DNA of 64,000 nucleotides from Paraburkholderia sp. BL25I1N1 (GCF_003002025.1 NZ_PVZB01000005.1:248001-312000); one strand, 5' to 3'; counted from the stretch's first letter, positions 1 to 8,587 are shown. The notes: a model not told the origin generated them from the sequence alone. A program made the numbers and translations.

Positions 1-337
1 CTACCGCGGTCGCGCGCGCTTCGGACAGTTGCTGGTTGTACTCGAGTGTGCCGACATTGTCGGTGTAGCCCTCGACCACAATCGGTTTCTTGCTGCGCTT
101 GAGCAGCACGGCCGAACGATCGACGACTGCGGCCGCGTCGCCGCGCACGTCGGATTTGTTGAAATCGAACAGGGCGGTTTCGGGCAGCTTGACCGCGACA
201 CCGCCGGCGACCGGCGCCACCTCGATACCAACAGCCTTGTTCAACGACGTCTCCGTGTCGCGGTTCAGTTGCGCCGCGCAGCCTGTCACCAGCAGGACCG
301 AGATCGCGCATGCGGTAGTGCTCAGAATGTTCTTCAT
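1..337 (-). CDS. OmpA-family lipoprotein, C-terminus cut by window edge
   Basis: Only the first 112 codons are inside the window. The start ATG is at 337-335. Residues 1-20 form a lipoprotein signal with hydrophobic core and lipobox VTGC, so Cys20 should be lipidated. After a short linker, from about residue 54, an OmpA-type peptidoglycan-binding domain begins: the segments TALFDFNKSDV and VVEGYTDNVGT match the conserved strand and the YTDxxG motif of this family. The protein probably anchors the outer membrane to peptidoglycan, like Pal or YiaD-type proteins. The visible length is not enough to tell which paralogue it is. It is divergent from ubiC, with 240 bp between the two starts. Confidence 0.85.
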   Translation of the reverse strand, partial: MKNILSTTACAISVLLVTGCAAQLNRDTETSLNKAVGIEVAPVAGGVAVKLPETALFDFNKSDVRGDAAAVVDRSAVLLKRSKKPIVVEGYTDNVGTLEYNQQLSEARATAV

Positions 338-563
338 CTTCGTGTCTTTTCCTTGGTTGTGCGTTCGTGTGGCGCGCCGTTCGATTGCGGGCGGCCGGCT
401 TTGCAAAGCACGGAGGTTTTATCGCGCGACGCGAGTCGGGGAGAATCGGAACTATCTGAAATCGACACGCCGGTGAGAGCGCTTCGCTACCTCTGTCGTA
501 ATCGATGAAATCTGCTGAAGGGCAAGGCCTGGGCGTTGGCGAATGGTCCGACAGCCGCGCCGT

Positions 564-569
564 TATAAT
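564..569 (+). promoter_or_regulatory. candidate -10 box (TATAAT) of ubiC, implying a leaderless transcript
   Basis: A perfect TATAAT lies only 8 nt before the ubiC ATG. If it is used, transcription would start at about 576-577, at or next to the start codon. No good -35 is visible at 16-18 bp, and no Shine-Dalgarno sequence precedes the ATG. The promoter assignment is inference. Confidence 0.45.
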
Positions 570-577
570 CCGACACC

Positions 578-1261
578 ATGTCCATCCGTTTCGATGCCGC
601 CGACGCCCACTGGCGCGTCGCGCCCTTACCCGGCTTCAGCGCCGCCCAGAAAGACTGGCTGACCCGTGGCGGTTCACTGACCGCGCATCTGCGTGCGCTC
701 GGTGCCGTCGCGGTACGCGTCACGCACGAAGGCGTCGCGCTGCCGTGGGCCGACGAGCGTGCGGCGCTCGGCCTCGTGTCGCGTGCGCCGGTCTGGGTTC
801 GGGAAGTCGCGCTGTCGGTCGACGGCATACCGTTTGTCGCCGCGCATAGCGTCGCGCCGCTCGCCGCGAGCGCCGGTGTCTGGCAGGCCATGCGGCGTCT
901 GCGCACGCGGCCGCTGGCTGAGTTGCTGTATAGCGATAGCAGCGTGGCGCGTTCGTCGCTGGTGAGCCGCAGGTTGACCGCGCGGCATCCGCTTTATGGT
1001 CTGGCCGCGCGTGAAATTGAAGGGTTGCCGCCGCACGCGTTGGTCGCGCGCCGCTCGGTATTCGAGCGCCATGGCGCGCCGTTGATGGTCACCGAATGCA
1101 TGTTGCCCGCGTTATGGACGCATCTGGCAACCTTGTCCGGCGCGAGCCGGTCGGACGAGCGGCTCGCGCATCCGCGGGTGCGCGAACACGGCCGTCCGCT
1201 CGAGCACACCGCATCGCGCGCGCATCCCGCGATGCGCGCGTCCGACGAAGGGAGCCGCTGA
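578..1261 (+). CDS. ubiC: chorismate pyruvate-lyase UbiC
   Basis: Predicted to split chorismate into 4-hydroxybenzoate and pyruvate, the first committed step of ubiquinone synthesis, in the cytosol. The 227-residue protein has the family layout: [12 protein letters not shown] near residue 28-39, the segment around WVREVAL (about 69-75), and the PLYGLA and RRSVFERHG stretches (about 139-173). The family is usually about 165-200 residues; here residues after about 187 are an Arg/Ala/His-rich tail that is probably not part of the fold. The ATG at 578 has no visible ribosome binding site and sits just after a TATAAT box. Its TGA overlaps the ATG of the next gene by one base, so the two are translationally coupled. 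Confidence 0.9.
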   Translation: MSIRFDAADAHWRVAPLPGFSAAQKDWLTRGGSLTAHLRALGAVAVRVTHEGVALPWADERAALGLVSRAPVWVREVALSVDGIPFVAAHSVAPLAASAGVWQAMRRLRTRPLAELLYSDSSVARSSLVSRRLTARHPLYGLAAREIEGLPPHALVARRSVFERHGAPLMVTECMLPALWTHLATLSGASRSDERLAHPRVREHGRPLEHTASRAHPAMRASDEGSR

Positions 1262-1734
1262 TGCTGCGCGGTTTTCCTCCGGTCGCCGCAGCGGATACGC
1301 ATACGCTGATTCTCGGCAGTTTTCCCGGCGAGGCGTCGCTCGCCGCGACACAGTACTACGCGCATCCTCGTAACCAGTTCTGGCGCCTGCTCGGCGCCGT
1401 GCTCGACGAACCGCTCGCCGAACTCACTTACGAGGAGCGTTTGCGCCGCCTGCTCGCGCACGGCATCGGCGTGTGGGACGTGCTGGCCGCCTGCACGCGC
1501 GAAGGCAGCCTCGATGCCGCGATTCGCAACGCCAGTCCGAATGATTTCGCTTCGTTGCGCGCGCACGCGCCGAAGCTCGCCAAAGTCTGCTTCAACGGCA
1601 AGACGGCGGGCCGCTTTGCGCCGGTGATCGGCGCGGCGGGCTATGCCACCCTCGTATTGCCTTCGTCGAGTCCGGCGAATGCTATGCTCTCGTTCGACCA
1701 GAAATTGCGTCTTTGGCGCGACATCCTTACATGA
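1261..1734 (+). CDS. DNA-deoxyinosine (hypoxanthine) glycosylase, UDG superfamily
   Basis: A 157-residue base-excision-repair glycosylase of the UDG superfamily. The N-terminal motif GSFPGEASL (19-27) followed by YYAHPRNQFW (32-41), and the C-terminal LPSSSPANA (about 132-140), match the family 6 hypoxanthine-DNA glycosylases (TIGR04274 type), which remove deaminated adenine. The alternative is a generic G:T/U mismatch glycosylase of the Mug type; the PSSSPANA motif is compatible with both. The start is fixed by the TGATG overlap with ubiC, and its own TGA overlaps the next ATG (ATGA), so three genes are read as one coupled unit. Confidence 0.8.
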   Translation: MLRGFPPVAAADTHTLILGSFPGEASLAATQYYAHPRNQFWRLLGAVLDEPLAELTYEERLRRLLAHGIGVWDVLAACTREGSLDAAIRNASPNDFASLRAHAPKLAKVCFNGKTAGRFAPVIGAAGYATLVLPSSSPANAMLSFDQKLRLWRDILT

Positions 1735-2672
1735 CGAAATTGATCAGGCGCGCTTCCGCTGAAGCGCGTGCCTTCCGCAACCGCGACGCTGACGCCGCCG
1801 GTGGGAAACAGAAACTGCAGAAATCGCAGAAATCGCAGAACGCCGCGCGCAACAAAACGCGCGTTTCGCACGACGACGATCTGCACGACGCGCCGCAAAT
1901 CGAAGCGCCGCGCAAGCCGCGCTTCGCGCCAGTGACGTTCTCCGAAGAGGGCGGCGTGCGCTTTCTGCATTTCGGCACGGAGTGGGTGCAAGGCGCGATG
2001 CGTCTGCGTAAGCCGGATCACATCGAACTGGAATACGCGCAGCAGATGATGGCCTGGCTGCTGTTTATCGAAACGCCCAAGTGCATCGTCCAGCTCGGTC
2101 TGGGCGCCGCGGCGCTGACCAAGTTCGCGCATCGCTTCCTGAAACGCGCGAAGGTCGAGGCGGTGGAAGTGAACCCGGCGGTCGTCGTGGCCGCGCGCAC
2201 GATGTTCGAGCTGCCGCACGACGACGCCCGTCTGACCGTGCACGAAGCCGACGCATGGGATTTCGTCAACGATCGCGCCAACCACGGCACGATCGGCGCG
2301 TTGCAGATCGACGTCTATGACGCGACGGCGCGCGGTCCGGTGCTCGACAGCGTCGGCTTCTATCGCGCGGTGCGTGCGTGCCTGACCGACGCGGGCGTGA
2401 TGACGGTGAACCTGTTCGGCGATCACCCGAGCTTCGTGCGCAACATGAAGCGTCTGAACGAAGCCTTCGACGGCCGCGTGGTCGCGCTGCCGGAAGTGCA
2501 CGACGGCAACCGCATCGCGATCGCGTTTTCGGGCCCGGCGCTCGAGGTGCCGTTCGCGGCGCTGCAGGCGCGCGCCAAGCTGATCGAAGCGGAACTTGGT
2601 CTGCCTGCGCGCAAATGGATCAAGGGCCTGCAGGAATCGACCGGGCAAAACGGCGCCGCGTTCTCGATCTGA
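1731..2672 (+). CDS. spermidine synthase-like methyltransferase-fold protein
   Basis: A 313-residue protein with a class I SAM-fold core like polyamine aminopropyltransferases. Visible motifs are QLGLGAAALTKF (glycine loop, about 123-134), VEAVEVNPAV (acidic end of strand 2, about 147-156), EADAWDFV and ALQIDVYDA (catalytic-loop region, about 200-206). The classical GGGDGG loop of SpeE is absent, replaced by LGLGAAAL, so genuine spermidine synthase activity is doubtful. Residues 1-70 are basic and low-complexity (repeated KLQKSQKSQ, then RKPRFAP), probably disordered. The ATG at 1731 overlaps the upstream stop, preferred over the in-frame upstream GTG/TTG starts. The end of this protein closes the ubiC operon. 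Confidence 0.75.
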   Translation: MTKLIRRASAEARAFRNRDADAAGGKQKLQKSQKSQNAARNKTRVSHDDDLHDAPQIEAPRKPRFAPVTFSEEGGVRFLHFGTEWVQGAMRLRKPDHIELEYAQQMMAWLLFIETPKCIVQLGLGAAALTKFAHRFLKRAKVEAVEVNPAVVVAARTMFELPHDDARLTVHEADAWDFVNDRANHGTIGALQIDVYDATARGPVLDSVGFYRAVRACLTDAGVMTVNLFGDHPSFVRNMKRLNEAFDGRVVALPEVHDGNRIAIAFSGPALEVPFAALQARAKLIEAELGLPARKWIKGLQESTGQNGAAFSI

Positions 2673-3101
2673 TTGCAACGACCCATGCGGTCGGGCCGCG
2701 CAAGCCGGCCCGATCCCAAGCAGTGCACGGACCAAGTGTCGCAGGTGGCGCGCCGTGCGCCGCGCGCCGTTGCGCCCACGCGACGTTCACGGCTCTCATC
2801 CATCGCGCATTGAACAGCCGGCCCTCTTCCTCGCGATGCGGGCCGGCCTGCCAGACCCAAGCGGCACGGCCTGATGCGCCTCGCCGCAGCGCTTTCACTC
2901 CTCTTGCTGGAACACCTCCACGCCGACCTCGAAAGCGCGAGCGTGCTGGGGTCGCCCCTGCTTGACCGCGCTCTCGCCGCTCCTATACTCTTTCGAAGCT
3001 TTCGGGGCGCCCGTGGGCATTCGCGGGGCCACCCCTCGCAGCGGGATCCACCACCCGTCAAACACGGGCCAACATTTCAATAATAGGGAAGAGGAGACGT
3101 C
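2673..3101. other. 429-bp intergenic region with a promoter for the transporter operon
   Basis: No convincing gene. A GC-rich inverted repeat (TCGGGCC at 2691-2697 with GGCCCGA at 2707-2713) could end the ubiC operon, but no T-run follows. A good sigma-70-like promoter lies at 2962-2989, followed by a leader of about 100 bp and a strong AAGAGGAG ribosome binding site at 3089-3096. Confidence 0.6.
2962..2989 (+). promoter_or_regulatory. sigma-70-type promoter of the DUF3311/symporter operon
   Basis: TTGACC at 2962-2967 and TATACT at 2984-2989 with a 16-bp spacer: five of six matches in each box. The predicted start of transcription is about 2996, roughly 105 bp before the first ATG. Confidence 0.65.
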
Positions 3102-3341
3102 ATGGCTCACGACGCCGACGCGAACAAAGCCAGCAAGCACTGGCTCTGGTTGCTGCTGTTGCCCTGGATCGCGATGATCTGGGTGCCGTCATATAACAAG
3201 GTCGAACCGGTGCTGTTCGATTTCCCGTTCTTCTACTGGTATCAGCTCCTGTGGGTGCTGATCAGCGCAATCATCACGGCGCTCGTGTACTTCAAGACCA
3301 AGACGCGCTCCAGCGGCCGTCCGCAGGGGGGCGCACGATAA
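3102..3341 (+). CDS. DUF3311 small membrane protein, accessory to the symporter
   Basis: A 79-residue protein with two membrane helices: about 16-31 (WLWLLLLPWIAMIWVPSY) and 43-65 (FYWYQLLWVLISAIITALVYF), with a short basic tail. It fits DUF3311, small proteins almost always encoded directly before sodium:solute symporters of the monocarboxylate type. Its TAA overlaps the symporter ATG (TAATG), so they are coupled. It is likely an inner-membrane partner or stabiliser of the transporter, comparable in position to YjcH beside ActP. That role is inferred from context. A strong AAGAGGAG site precedes the ATG. Confidence 0.85.
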   Translation: MAHDADANKASKHWLWLLLLPWIAMIWVPSYNKVEPVLFDFPFFYWYQLLWVLISAIITALVYFKTKTRSSGRPQGGAR

Positions 3342-4891
3342 TGAACGCCATTGCAACTTTCGTCTTCGTTCTGTTTTTCATCGGCGTCACGATTCTCGGC
3401 TTTATCGCGGCCCACTGGCGGCGCGGCGATCTGGCGCATCTGGAAGAGTGGGGCCTCGGTGGGCGGCGCTTCGGCACCATCGTTACGTGGTTCCTGCTGG
3501 GCGGCGACCTGTACACCGCGTACACCTTCATCGCCGTGCCGGCGCTGGTGTTCGGTGCGGGCGCAACGGGTTTCTTCGCGCTGCCTTACACGATCCTGAT
3601 CTATCCGTTCGCGTTCGTGGTGTTCCCGAAACTGTGGAGCATCGCCAAACGTCAGGGCTATGTGACGTCGGCGGACTTCGTGTCGGCGCGTTATGGCAGC
3701 CGTATGCTCGCTCTGGCGATCGCCGTGACCGGCATCGTGGCGACCATGCCGTATATCGCGCTGCAACTGGTCGGTATCGAAGTGGTGATCGGCGCGCTCG
3801 GTTTCGACACCAAGGGCTTTGTCGGCGATTTGCCGCTGATCATCGCGTTCGCGATCCTGGCGGCGTACACGTACACCTCGGGTCTGCGCGCGCCGGCCAT
3901 GATCGCGGTGGTCAAGGACGTGCTGATCTACGTCACGATCTTCGCCGCGATCATCGTGATTCCGCCGCAACTGGGCGGCTTCGGTCACATCTTCAGCGTG
4001 GTGCCGCCAGCCAAGCTGCTGCTGAAGGCGCCGGACGTCTCGAGCCTGAACGGCTACAGTGCGTACGCGACGCTCGCGGTGGGTTCGGCGCTCGCGCTGT
4101 TCCTGTACCCGCACTCGATCACGGCGGTGCTGTCGTCGAAGTCGGGTAACACGATCCGCCGCAATATGGCGATGTTGCCGGCTTACTCGCTGGTGCTCGG
4201 CCTGCTCGCGCTGCTCGGCTTCATGGCGTTGGCTTCGGGCGTGAAGGACATGCCTGAGTTCGCGCCTTACTTCAAGGCGTTCGGTCCGAACTTCGCGGTG
4301 CCGGCGCTGTTCCTGCATTACTTCCCGTCGTGGTTCGTGGGCGTGGCGTTCGCGGCGATCGGCATCGGCGCGCTGGTGCCGGCGGCGATCATGTCGATTG
4401 CGGCGGCGAACCTGTACACGCGCAACATCCACAAGGAGTTCGTCAACCGTAACATGACGCATGAGCAGGAAACCAATGTCGCGAAGCTGGTCTCGCTGAT
4501 CGTCAAGGTCGGCGCGGTGGCGTTCATTCTTGGCCTGCCGCTCACGTACGCGATCCAGTTGCAATTGCTCGGCGGTATCTGGATCATCCAGACGCTGCCG
4601 GCCATCGTGCTCGGTCTGTACACGCGCGTGCTCGACTATCGCGGCCTGCTGGCGGGCTGGGCGGTCGGTATCGCAACCGGCACGTGGATGGCGATTTCGC
4701 TGAAGCTGGCCGGCTCGATCTTCACGATCCACCTGTTCGGCATGGCGATTCCCGGCTACGCCGCGGTGTGGTCGCTGATCGTGAATCTGGTGGTGGCGGT
4801 GGTGGTGAGCCTGCTTGTGCGCGCGGTCGGCATGCAGCGCGCCGAAGACCGTACCCGTCCGGAAGACTATCTGGACGTGGTCGAAAGCTGA
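3341..4891 (+). CDS. sodium:solute symporter (SSS family), MctP-like monocarboxylate transporter
   Basis: A 516-residue polytopic inner-membrane protein with about 13 hydrophobic segments spread over its whole length. The segment RQGYVTSADFVSARYGS (about 103-119) is the characteristic early cytoplasmic loop of SSS transporters, and the N-terminal region EEWGLGGRRFG matches the family. Together with the preceding DUF3311 gene it resembles MctP-type carriers of lactate, pyruvate or short amino acids; the exact substrate is not readable from the sequence. The start ATG at 3341 overlaps the upstream stop; a longer in-frame extension exists but would lie inside the DUF3311 gene. An intrinsic terminator follows at 4946. 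Confidence 0.88.
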   Translation: MNAIATFVFVLFFIGVTILGFIAAHWRRGDLAHLEEWGLGGRRFGTIVTWFLLGGDLYTAYTFIAVPALVFGAGATGFFALPYTILIYPFAFVVFPKLWSIAKRQGYVTSADFVSARYGSRMLALAIAVTGIVATMPYIALQLVGIEVVIGALGFDTKGFVGDLPLIIAFAILAAYTYTSGLRAPAMIAVVKDVLIYVTIFAAIIVIPPQLGGFGHIFSVVPPAKLLLKAPDVSSLNGYSAYATLAVGSALALFLYPHSITAVLSSKSGNTIRRNMAMLPAYSLVLGLLALLGFMALASGVKDMPEFAPYFKAFGPNFAVPALFLHYFPSWFVGVAFAAIGIGALVPAAIMSIAAANLYTRNIHKEFVNRNMTHEQETNVAKLVSLIVKVGAVAFILGLPLTYAIQLQLLGGIWIIQTLPAIVLGLYTRVLDYRGLLAGWAVGIATGTWMAISLKLAGSIFTIHLFGMAIPGYAAVWSLIVNLVVAVVVSLLVRAVGMQRAEDRTRPEDYLDVVES

Positions 4892-4945
4892 TCAAGGCAT
4901 GCTTCATGTCGTGCCGCACTACGCGGGCGGCAGCCTGAAAACAGC

Positions 4946-4980
4946 AACGCCCGCACACGAAAGTGTGCGGGCGTTTGTCT
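4946..4980 (+). terminator. intrinsic terminator after the symporter
   Basis: A perfect 13-bp stem (4946-4958 pairing with 4963-4975) closed by a GAAA tetraloop, followed by the T-rich GTTTGTCT. It ends the DUF3311/symporter operon. Confidence 0.85.
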
Positions 4981-5040
4981 TGATGAGGCACTCCAGGGCA
5001 GGATAGCGGAACCGTCCTTCACCGTATCGAGCGCGCCGCC

Positions 5041-6165
5041 ATGGCTTCTGCCGGTTCCCACACTGTGATTCCACGCCGCTCGGCGCTCAGCCGGATGGTT
5101 CGCGCGGTTACGTCACCTTACTACCGCTATCGCCACGCCAAGGTGCTGCACAGCCTGCGTGTCGGGCTGGCCATGCTGGTGTCGATTCTGGCGACCACCG
5201 GCATCGACATTCCGCACGGCATCTGGTCGTCGGTCACTTTGCTGGTGGTGATCGGCGGCTTGCAGCATCACGGCAACATCCGCAAGAAGGCGGCGGAGCG
5301 GGCGGCGGGCACGCTGCTCGGGGCGTCGATCGGGCTCGCACTGATCGTGTTGCAGAACCTGACCGACTCGCCGCCGCTCACTTACGTGCTGATGTCGATC
5401 GCCGCGGGCATCTGCGCGTGGTTCGCGATCGGCTCGTCGGGCTATATCGGGCTGTTGACGGCGATCACGATGTGCATCGTCGCGGGCCACGGTGACAACC
5501 AGATCGACGTCGGCCTGTGGCGCACGGCGAACGTGCTGATCGGCATTGTGATCGCGCTGGCGTTTTCGTTTGCGCTGCCGCTGCATGCCACCTATTCGTG
5601 GCGCTATGGGCTCGCGACCAATCTGCGCGAATGCGCGCGCATCTACACGCGGCTGCTGGAGGGCGAGACCATCAGCGAGGAAGAGCAGGTCAAGCGCTTT
5701 CTGGCGATCAACAAGCGGCTCGTGCAATTGCGTTCGCTGATGCCTTCGGTGGCGAAGGAAATCGAGGTGCCGCAGTCGAAGCTCGAAGAGATTCAGCGGC
5801 TGCACCGCTCGGTGCTCAGTTCGCTGGAGTTGCTCGCCACTGGTCCGCTGATGCACGCCGACGCCACGGCGCGCGCCGCGTACGCCGAGCAATGCGGCGT
5901 CGAGGTGCGCACCGTGCGCGCGATTTTGCTGGCGATGGCGCGTGGCCTGCGCTTTGGCCGGGCGACGCACTTCGGCATTCCGTCCGCGTCGGCGCTCGCG
6001 CAGACGCACGGCGACGCGGCGCTGAGGCTGCCGCCCGAATTTCAGGGGCCGTACTGGCTTGGACAACGGCTTGCCGAACAGGTGGACCGCCTGCGCGAGC
6101 GGTTGCTGGAAACCGAGCCGAACTGGAACATCGAACGCCGTGCGCGGCCCTTACTGAAGATTTGA
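5041..6165 (+). CDS. FUSC-family membrane protein (fusaric-acid-resistance-like)
   Basis: A 374-residue protein whose N-terminal half (about 38-185) holds six hydrophobic helices; the segment IPHGIWSSVTLLVVIG followed by RKKAAERAAGTLLGA is the typical FUSC signature (first helices then the basic RxxxRxxGTxxG loop). The C-terminal half is soluble and helical, with Glu/Lys-rich coiled-coil character around 200-290. Members act in efflux of aromatic acids or unknown membrane functions, usually as one half of an efflux system; no membrane fusion protein is next to it, so a transport role here is uncertain. Start at 5041 is the first ATG; Met19 is an alternative, and neither has a clear ribosome binding site. 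Confidence 0.75.
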   Translation: MASAGSHTVIPRRSALSRMVRAVTSPYYRYRHAKVLHSLRVGLAMLVSILATTGIDIPHGIWSSVTLLVVIGGLQHHGNIRKKAAERAAGTLLGASIGLALIVLQNLTDSPPLTYVLMSIAAGICAWFAIGSSGYIGLLTAITMCIVAGHGDNQIDVGLWRTANVLIGIVIALAFSFALPLHATYSWRYGLATNLRECARIYTRLLEGETISEEEQVKRFLAINKRLVQLRSLMPSVAKEIEVPQSKLEEIQRLHRSVLSSLELLATGPLMHADATARAAYAEQCGVEVRTVRAILLAMARGLRFGRATHFGIPSASALAQTHGDAALRLPPEFQGPYWLGQRLAEQVDRLRERLLETEPNWNIERRARPLLKI

Positions 6166-6277
6166 GCCGGTCGGCGCCCACTCCCAGGGGCGCCGTGGTC
6201 GCCTGACCGGACCGAGCGCGGCAACCGCGGCAATCACCGCGAGCGCGCGCGCTCATTGTCGTGCACAGCGCCGTGGT

Positions 6278-6691
6278 TCAACCTTCCGGCACTGTCACCA
6301 TCCACATGAGACCGAAGCGGTCGACCACCATCCCGAAGCCTTTGCTCCAGAAGGTTGGCTGAAACGGGAATGTCACCTGGCCGCCGTCGGCAAGCGCGTT
6401 GAAGAACTGTTCGGCGGACTTGGCGTCGTCGGCGGTCAGCGAGAGGCTGAAGCCATTCATGGTGGCGGCGGGATCGCAATGACCGTCGGAGGCCATCCAG
6501 TCCGTCGAGCCCATGCGCACATTGGCGTGCATGATCTTTTCTTCGAGACCTGGGCGCGGCTGGTTTTGAGGATCGGGCGGCGCGTCCTTGTAGCGCATTT
6601 TGAGGGTCACCTGAGCGCCGAGCTTCGCGCAGTAGTAGTCGAGCGCTTCCTCGCACCGTCCATTAAAAAATACGTAAGGCTGAACCACCAT
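6278..6691 (-). CDS. VOC-superfamily (PhnB/glyoxalase-like) protein
   Basis: A 137-residue single-domain protein. VQPYVFFNGRCEEALDYY at the start and DRFGLMWMVTVPEG at the end are the hallmark edges of PhnB-like vicinal-oxygen-chelate proteins, with FNALADGGQVTFPFQPTFWS in the middle. The fold usually dimerises; the substrate is unknown. The ATG at 6691-6689 is preceded by GGGAG at good spacing. It stands alone, facing the FUSC gene convergently. Two further VOC proteins lie at 56473-57450 but are not close copies. Confidence 0.85.
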   Translation of the reverse strand: MVVQPYVFFNGRCEEALDYYCAKLGAQVTLKMRYKDAPPDPQNQPRPGLEEKIMHANVRMGSTDWMASDGHCDPAATMNGFSLSLTADDAKSAEQFFNALADGGQVTFPFQPTFWSKGFGMVVDRFGLMWMVTVPEG

Positions 6692-6908
6692 GATCGTCTC
6701 CCAAGGGTAAGCGACTATCTCCCGACAAAGAACAACGGAAGGGCCAATGGATATATGAAGTACCGCGACGGCGCGCGCAGCGCCGCCGGAAGAATGAGCG
6801 CCTTGTCACTGACGCGGAGTGTGCGAGGACACAGATTCCAGATGCGCCACTACCGCAACTGCGCGAGGGGCCCGCTTATGAGCTGGCGGTGTGAAGCGGC
6901 TTTCTTTG

Positions 6909-6963
6909 CCTACTTTCTTTGCCGCGGCAAAGAAAGTAGGTGCCGCCCCGCACAGGGGCGACG
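6909..6963. repeat. palindromic intergenic repeat (REP-like)
   Basis: 6909-6940 is a perfect 32-bp palindrome (CCTACTTTCTTTGCCG plus its reverse complement), followed at once by a second small hairpin GCCCC-GCACA-GGGGC (about 6944-6958). This composite resembles an intergenic element I remember as recurring many times in Paraburkholderia genomes; the recurrence is from memory. Only one copy is in this window. Confidence 0.7.
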
Positions 6964-7109
6964 CTAATAGACCACCATAAAGCGCCCATGCAGAGGATTC
7001 TAGACGCCGACGAACGCCCAATTGTGACTAAATGTCGTAACCCCAGCGGCGCCCCCACCGCGCATCAAATGCAACAGCAAACCGACGCCGCAGGCGAGTA
7101 AACGACACA

Positions 7110-7137
7110 CGGCCCTGAACCGCAAAGTCCAGGGCCG
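7110..7137 (-). terminator. probable transaldolase terminator
   Basis: CGGCCCTG at 7110-7117 pairs with CAGGGCCG at 7130-7137. Read on the minus strand the stem is followed by TGTGTCGTTT, a weak T-tract. It sits 40 bp beyond the tal stop codon. Confidence 0.5.
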
Positions 7138-7176
7138 CGTACACGCAGCGCCGACAAAAACCAGCGCAACCGAACC

Positions 7177-8130
7177 TTACCGCAATGCTTCGATCAACTT
7201 CTCCAACTTAACCGCATCAGCGGCAAACGCCCGAATCCCTTCCGCGAGCTTCTCAGTCGCCATAGCCTCATCATTGACGAGAAACCGGAACGACGCTTCA
7301 TCAACCGGCACGCGTTCGATATCCGCATCTTTAGCGCTATCCGGCGACAGCTTCCGCTCCACCTTTTCCGTGCTCTCATGCAGCTTCTGCAACAAATCCG
7401 GACTGATAGTCAGCAGATCGCACCCCGCCAGCTCGAGAATCTGCCCCGGCGTGCGAAAACTCGCGCCCATCACCTCGGTCTTGTAGCCGAACTTCTTGTA
7501 GTACGCATAAATGCGGCGCACCGATTTAACGCCCGGATCATTGGCGCCGCCGTCTTTCGCTTCGTCCCACGCGCTGCCGGCGTTCTTCTTGTACCAGTCG
7601 TAAATCCGCCCGACGAACGGCGAGATCAACTGCGCGCCAGCCTCAGCACAGGCCGCCGCCTGAGCGAGCGAGAACAGCAGCGTCATGTTGCAGTGAATGC
7701 CTTCCTTCTGCAGCACTTCCGCCGCGCGGACACCTTCCCAAGTGGAAGCCAGCTTGATCAGCACGCGTTCGCGGCCGATACCGTGCTCCTTGTACAGCGA
7801 GATCAGTTCGCGGCCCTTGGCGATCGACGCTTCGGTGTCGAACGAGAGGCGCGCGTCCACTTCCGTCGATACGCGGCCCGGAATGATCTTGAGAATTTCG
7901 GTGCCGAAGGCGATCAGCAACTGGTCGATGATCGCGCCGACCGGTTTCGACGCGTGAGCCTTCACGGTCTTTTCGAGCAGCGGCTTGTAGTCGTCTTTCT
8001 GCACCGCTTTCAGAATCAGCGACGGATTGGTGGTCGCGTCCTGCGGCTTGTATTGGGCAAGCTGCTGGAAGTCGCCGGTATCGGCCACGACGGTGGTGTA
8101 TTGCTTGAGTTGATCGAGTGCGGTTGTCAT
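7177..8130 (-). CDS. tal: transaldolase
   Basis: A 317-residue cytosolic enzyme of the non-oxidative pentose phosphate pathway, moving a dihydroxyacetone unit between sedoheptulose 7-phosphate and glyceraldehyde 3-phosphate. The fingerprint DATTNPSL (31-38) is intact, and the Schiff-base lysine is Lys126 in [12 protein letters not shown]. The conserved [10 protein letters not shown] and GASFR segments are also present. Length is that of the classical TalB type (about 317). The ATG at 8130 is the natural start. No partner pathway genes are next to it. Confidence 0.95.
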   Translation of the reverse strand: MTTALDQLKQYTTVVADTGDFQQLAQYKPQDATTNPSLILKAVQKDDYKPLLEKTVKAHASKPVGAIIDQLLIAFGTEILKIIPGRVSTEVDARLSFDTEASIAKGRELISLYKEHGIGRERVLIKLASTWEGVRAAEVLQKEGIHCNMTLLFSLAQAAACAEAGAQLISPFVGRIYDWYKKNAGSAWDEAKDGGANDPGVKSVRRIYAYYKKFGYKTEVMGASFRTPGQILELAGCDLLTISPDLLQKLHESTEKVERKLSPDSAKDADIERVPVDEASFRFLVNDEAMATEKLAEGIRAFAADAVKLEKLIEALR

Positions 8131-8587
8131 GTTCGAGCCTTCAAGGCGCGTGCGCGCCGTGGTTCAGGAGAAATGAGGTTGCCACCGGTCTGAAACGCAA
8201 ACCAGTTCCGGCGGCCGCGGGTCACGCTGCAGCGCTGCCCGTCATCGTGCCGGGAAATTTTGACGGAAAGCACTGCCGGATGCTTCTATTCTATGGCGGA
8301 TCGGCTAATGCAGTATTGACACTTGCCCATGGCGATCCGTTCACATCGATTTCACGCGGCATTTTCCGCCCATCGATCCAGCGCTGACCGATTCTGCCGA
8401 GCGGATTTTACCGACTGATTATTGCCACTCGATTTTGCCGGCAGCAGGCAACAGGCGGCCGGAGGCCGAGCCGTTGTCTCGCGCAGCGGGCGCATCAAGC
8501 GCGCAGGGCGTTCAGCACCCGCTCCGCAGCAGCGCGGCTGTCGCCCGCCGCCGGATCACCAAGCCGCCGCCTCGCGCCGCAGGCGCA
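8131..8587. other. 457-bp intergenic region between tal and benE
   Basis: It must hold the tal promoter, reading leftward; a TAGAAT hexamer on the minus strand near 8294-8299 is a weak -10 candidate without a convincing -35. Its right end holds the imperfect direct repeat of the benE 3' end described separately. No gene is supported. Confidence 0.5.

Larger units (their letters stand above)
6692..7176. other. 485-bp intergenic region carrying a palindromic repeat
   Basis: No gene supported. It contains the palindrome-plus-hairpin repeat at 6909-6963 and the probable transaldolase terminator at 7110-7137. The rest shows no motif I can name. Confidence 0.6.

Noticed and set aside
2691..2713. 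Terminator after the SpeE-like gene
   Set aside because: The inverted repeat has no following T-run and a 9-nt loop; only mentioned in the region note.
3242..4732. 496-codon open frame on the minus strand
   Set aside because: It is antisense to the sodium symporter, whose protein is clearly conserved; the antisense product is Arg/His-rich without a recognisable fold, a typical shadow in high-GC DNA.
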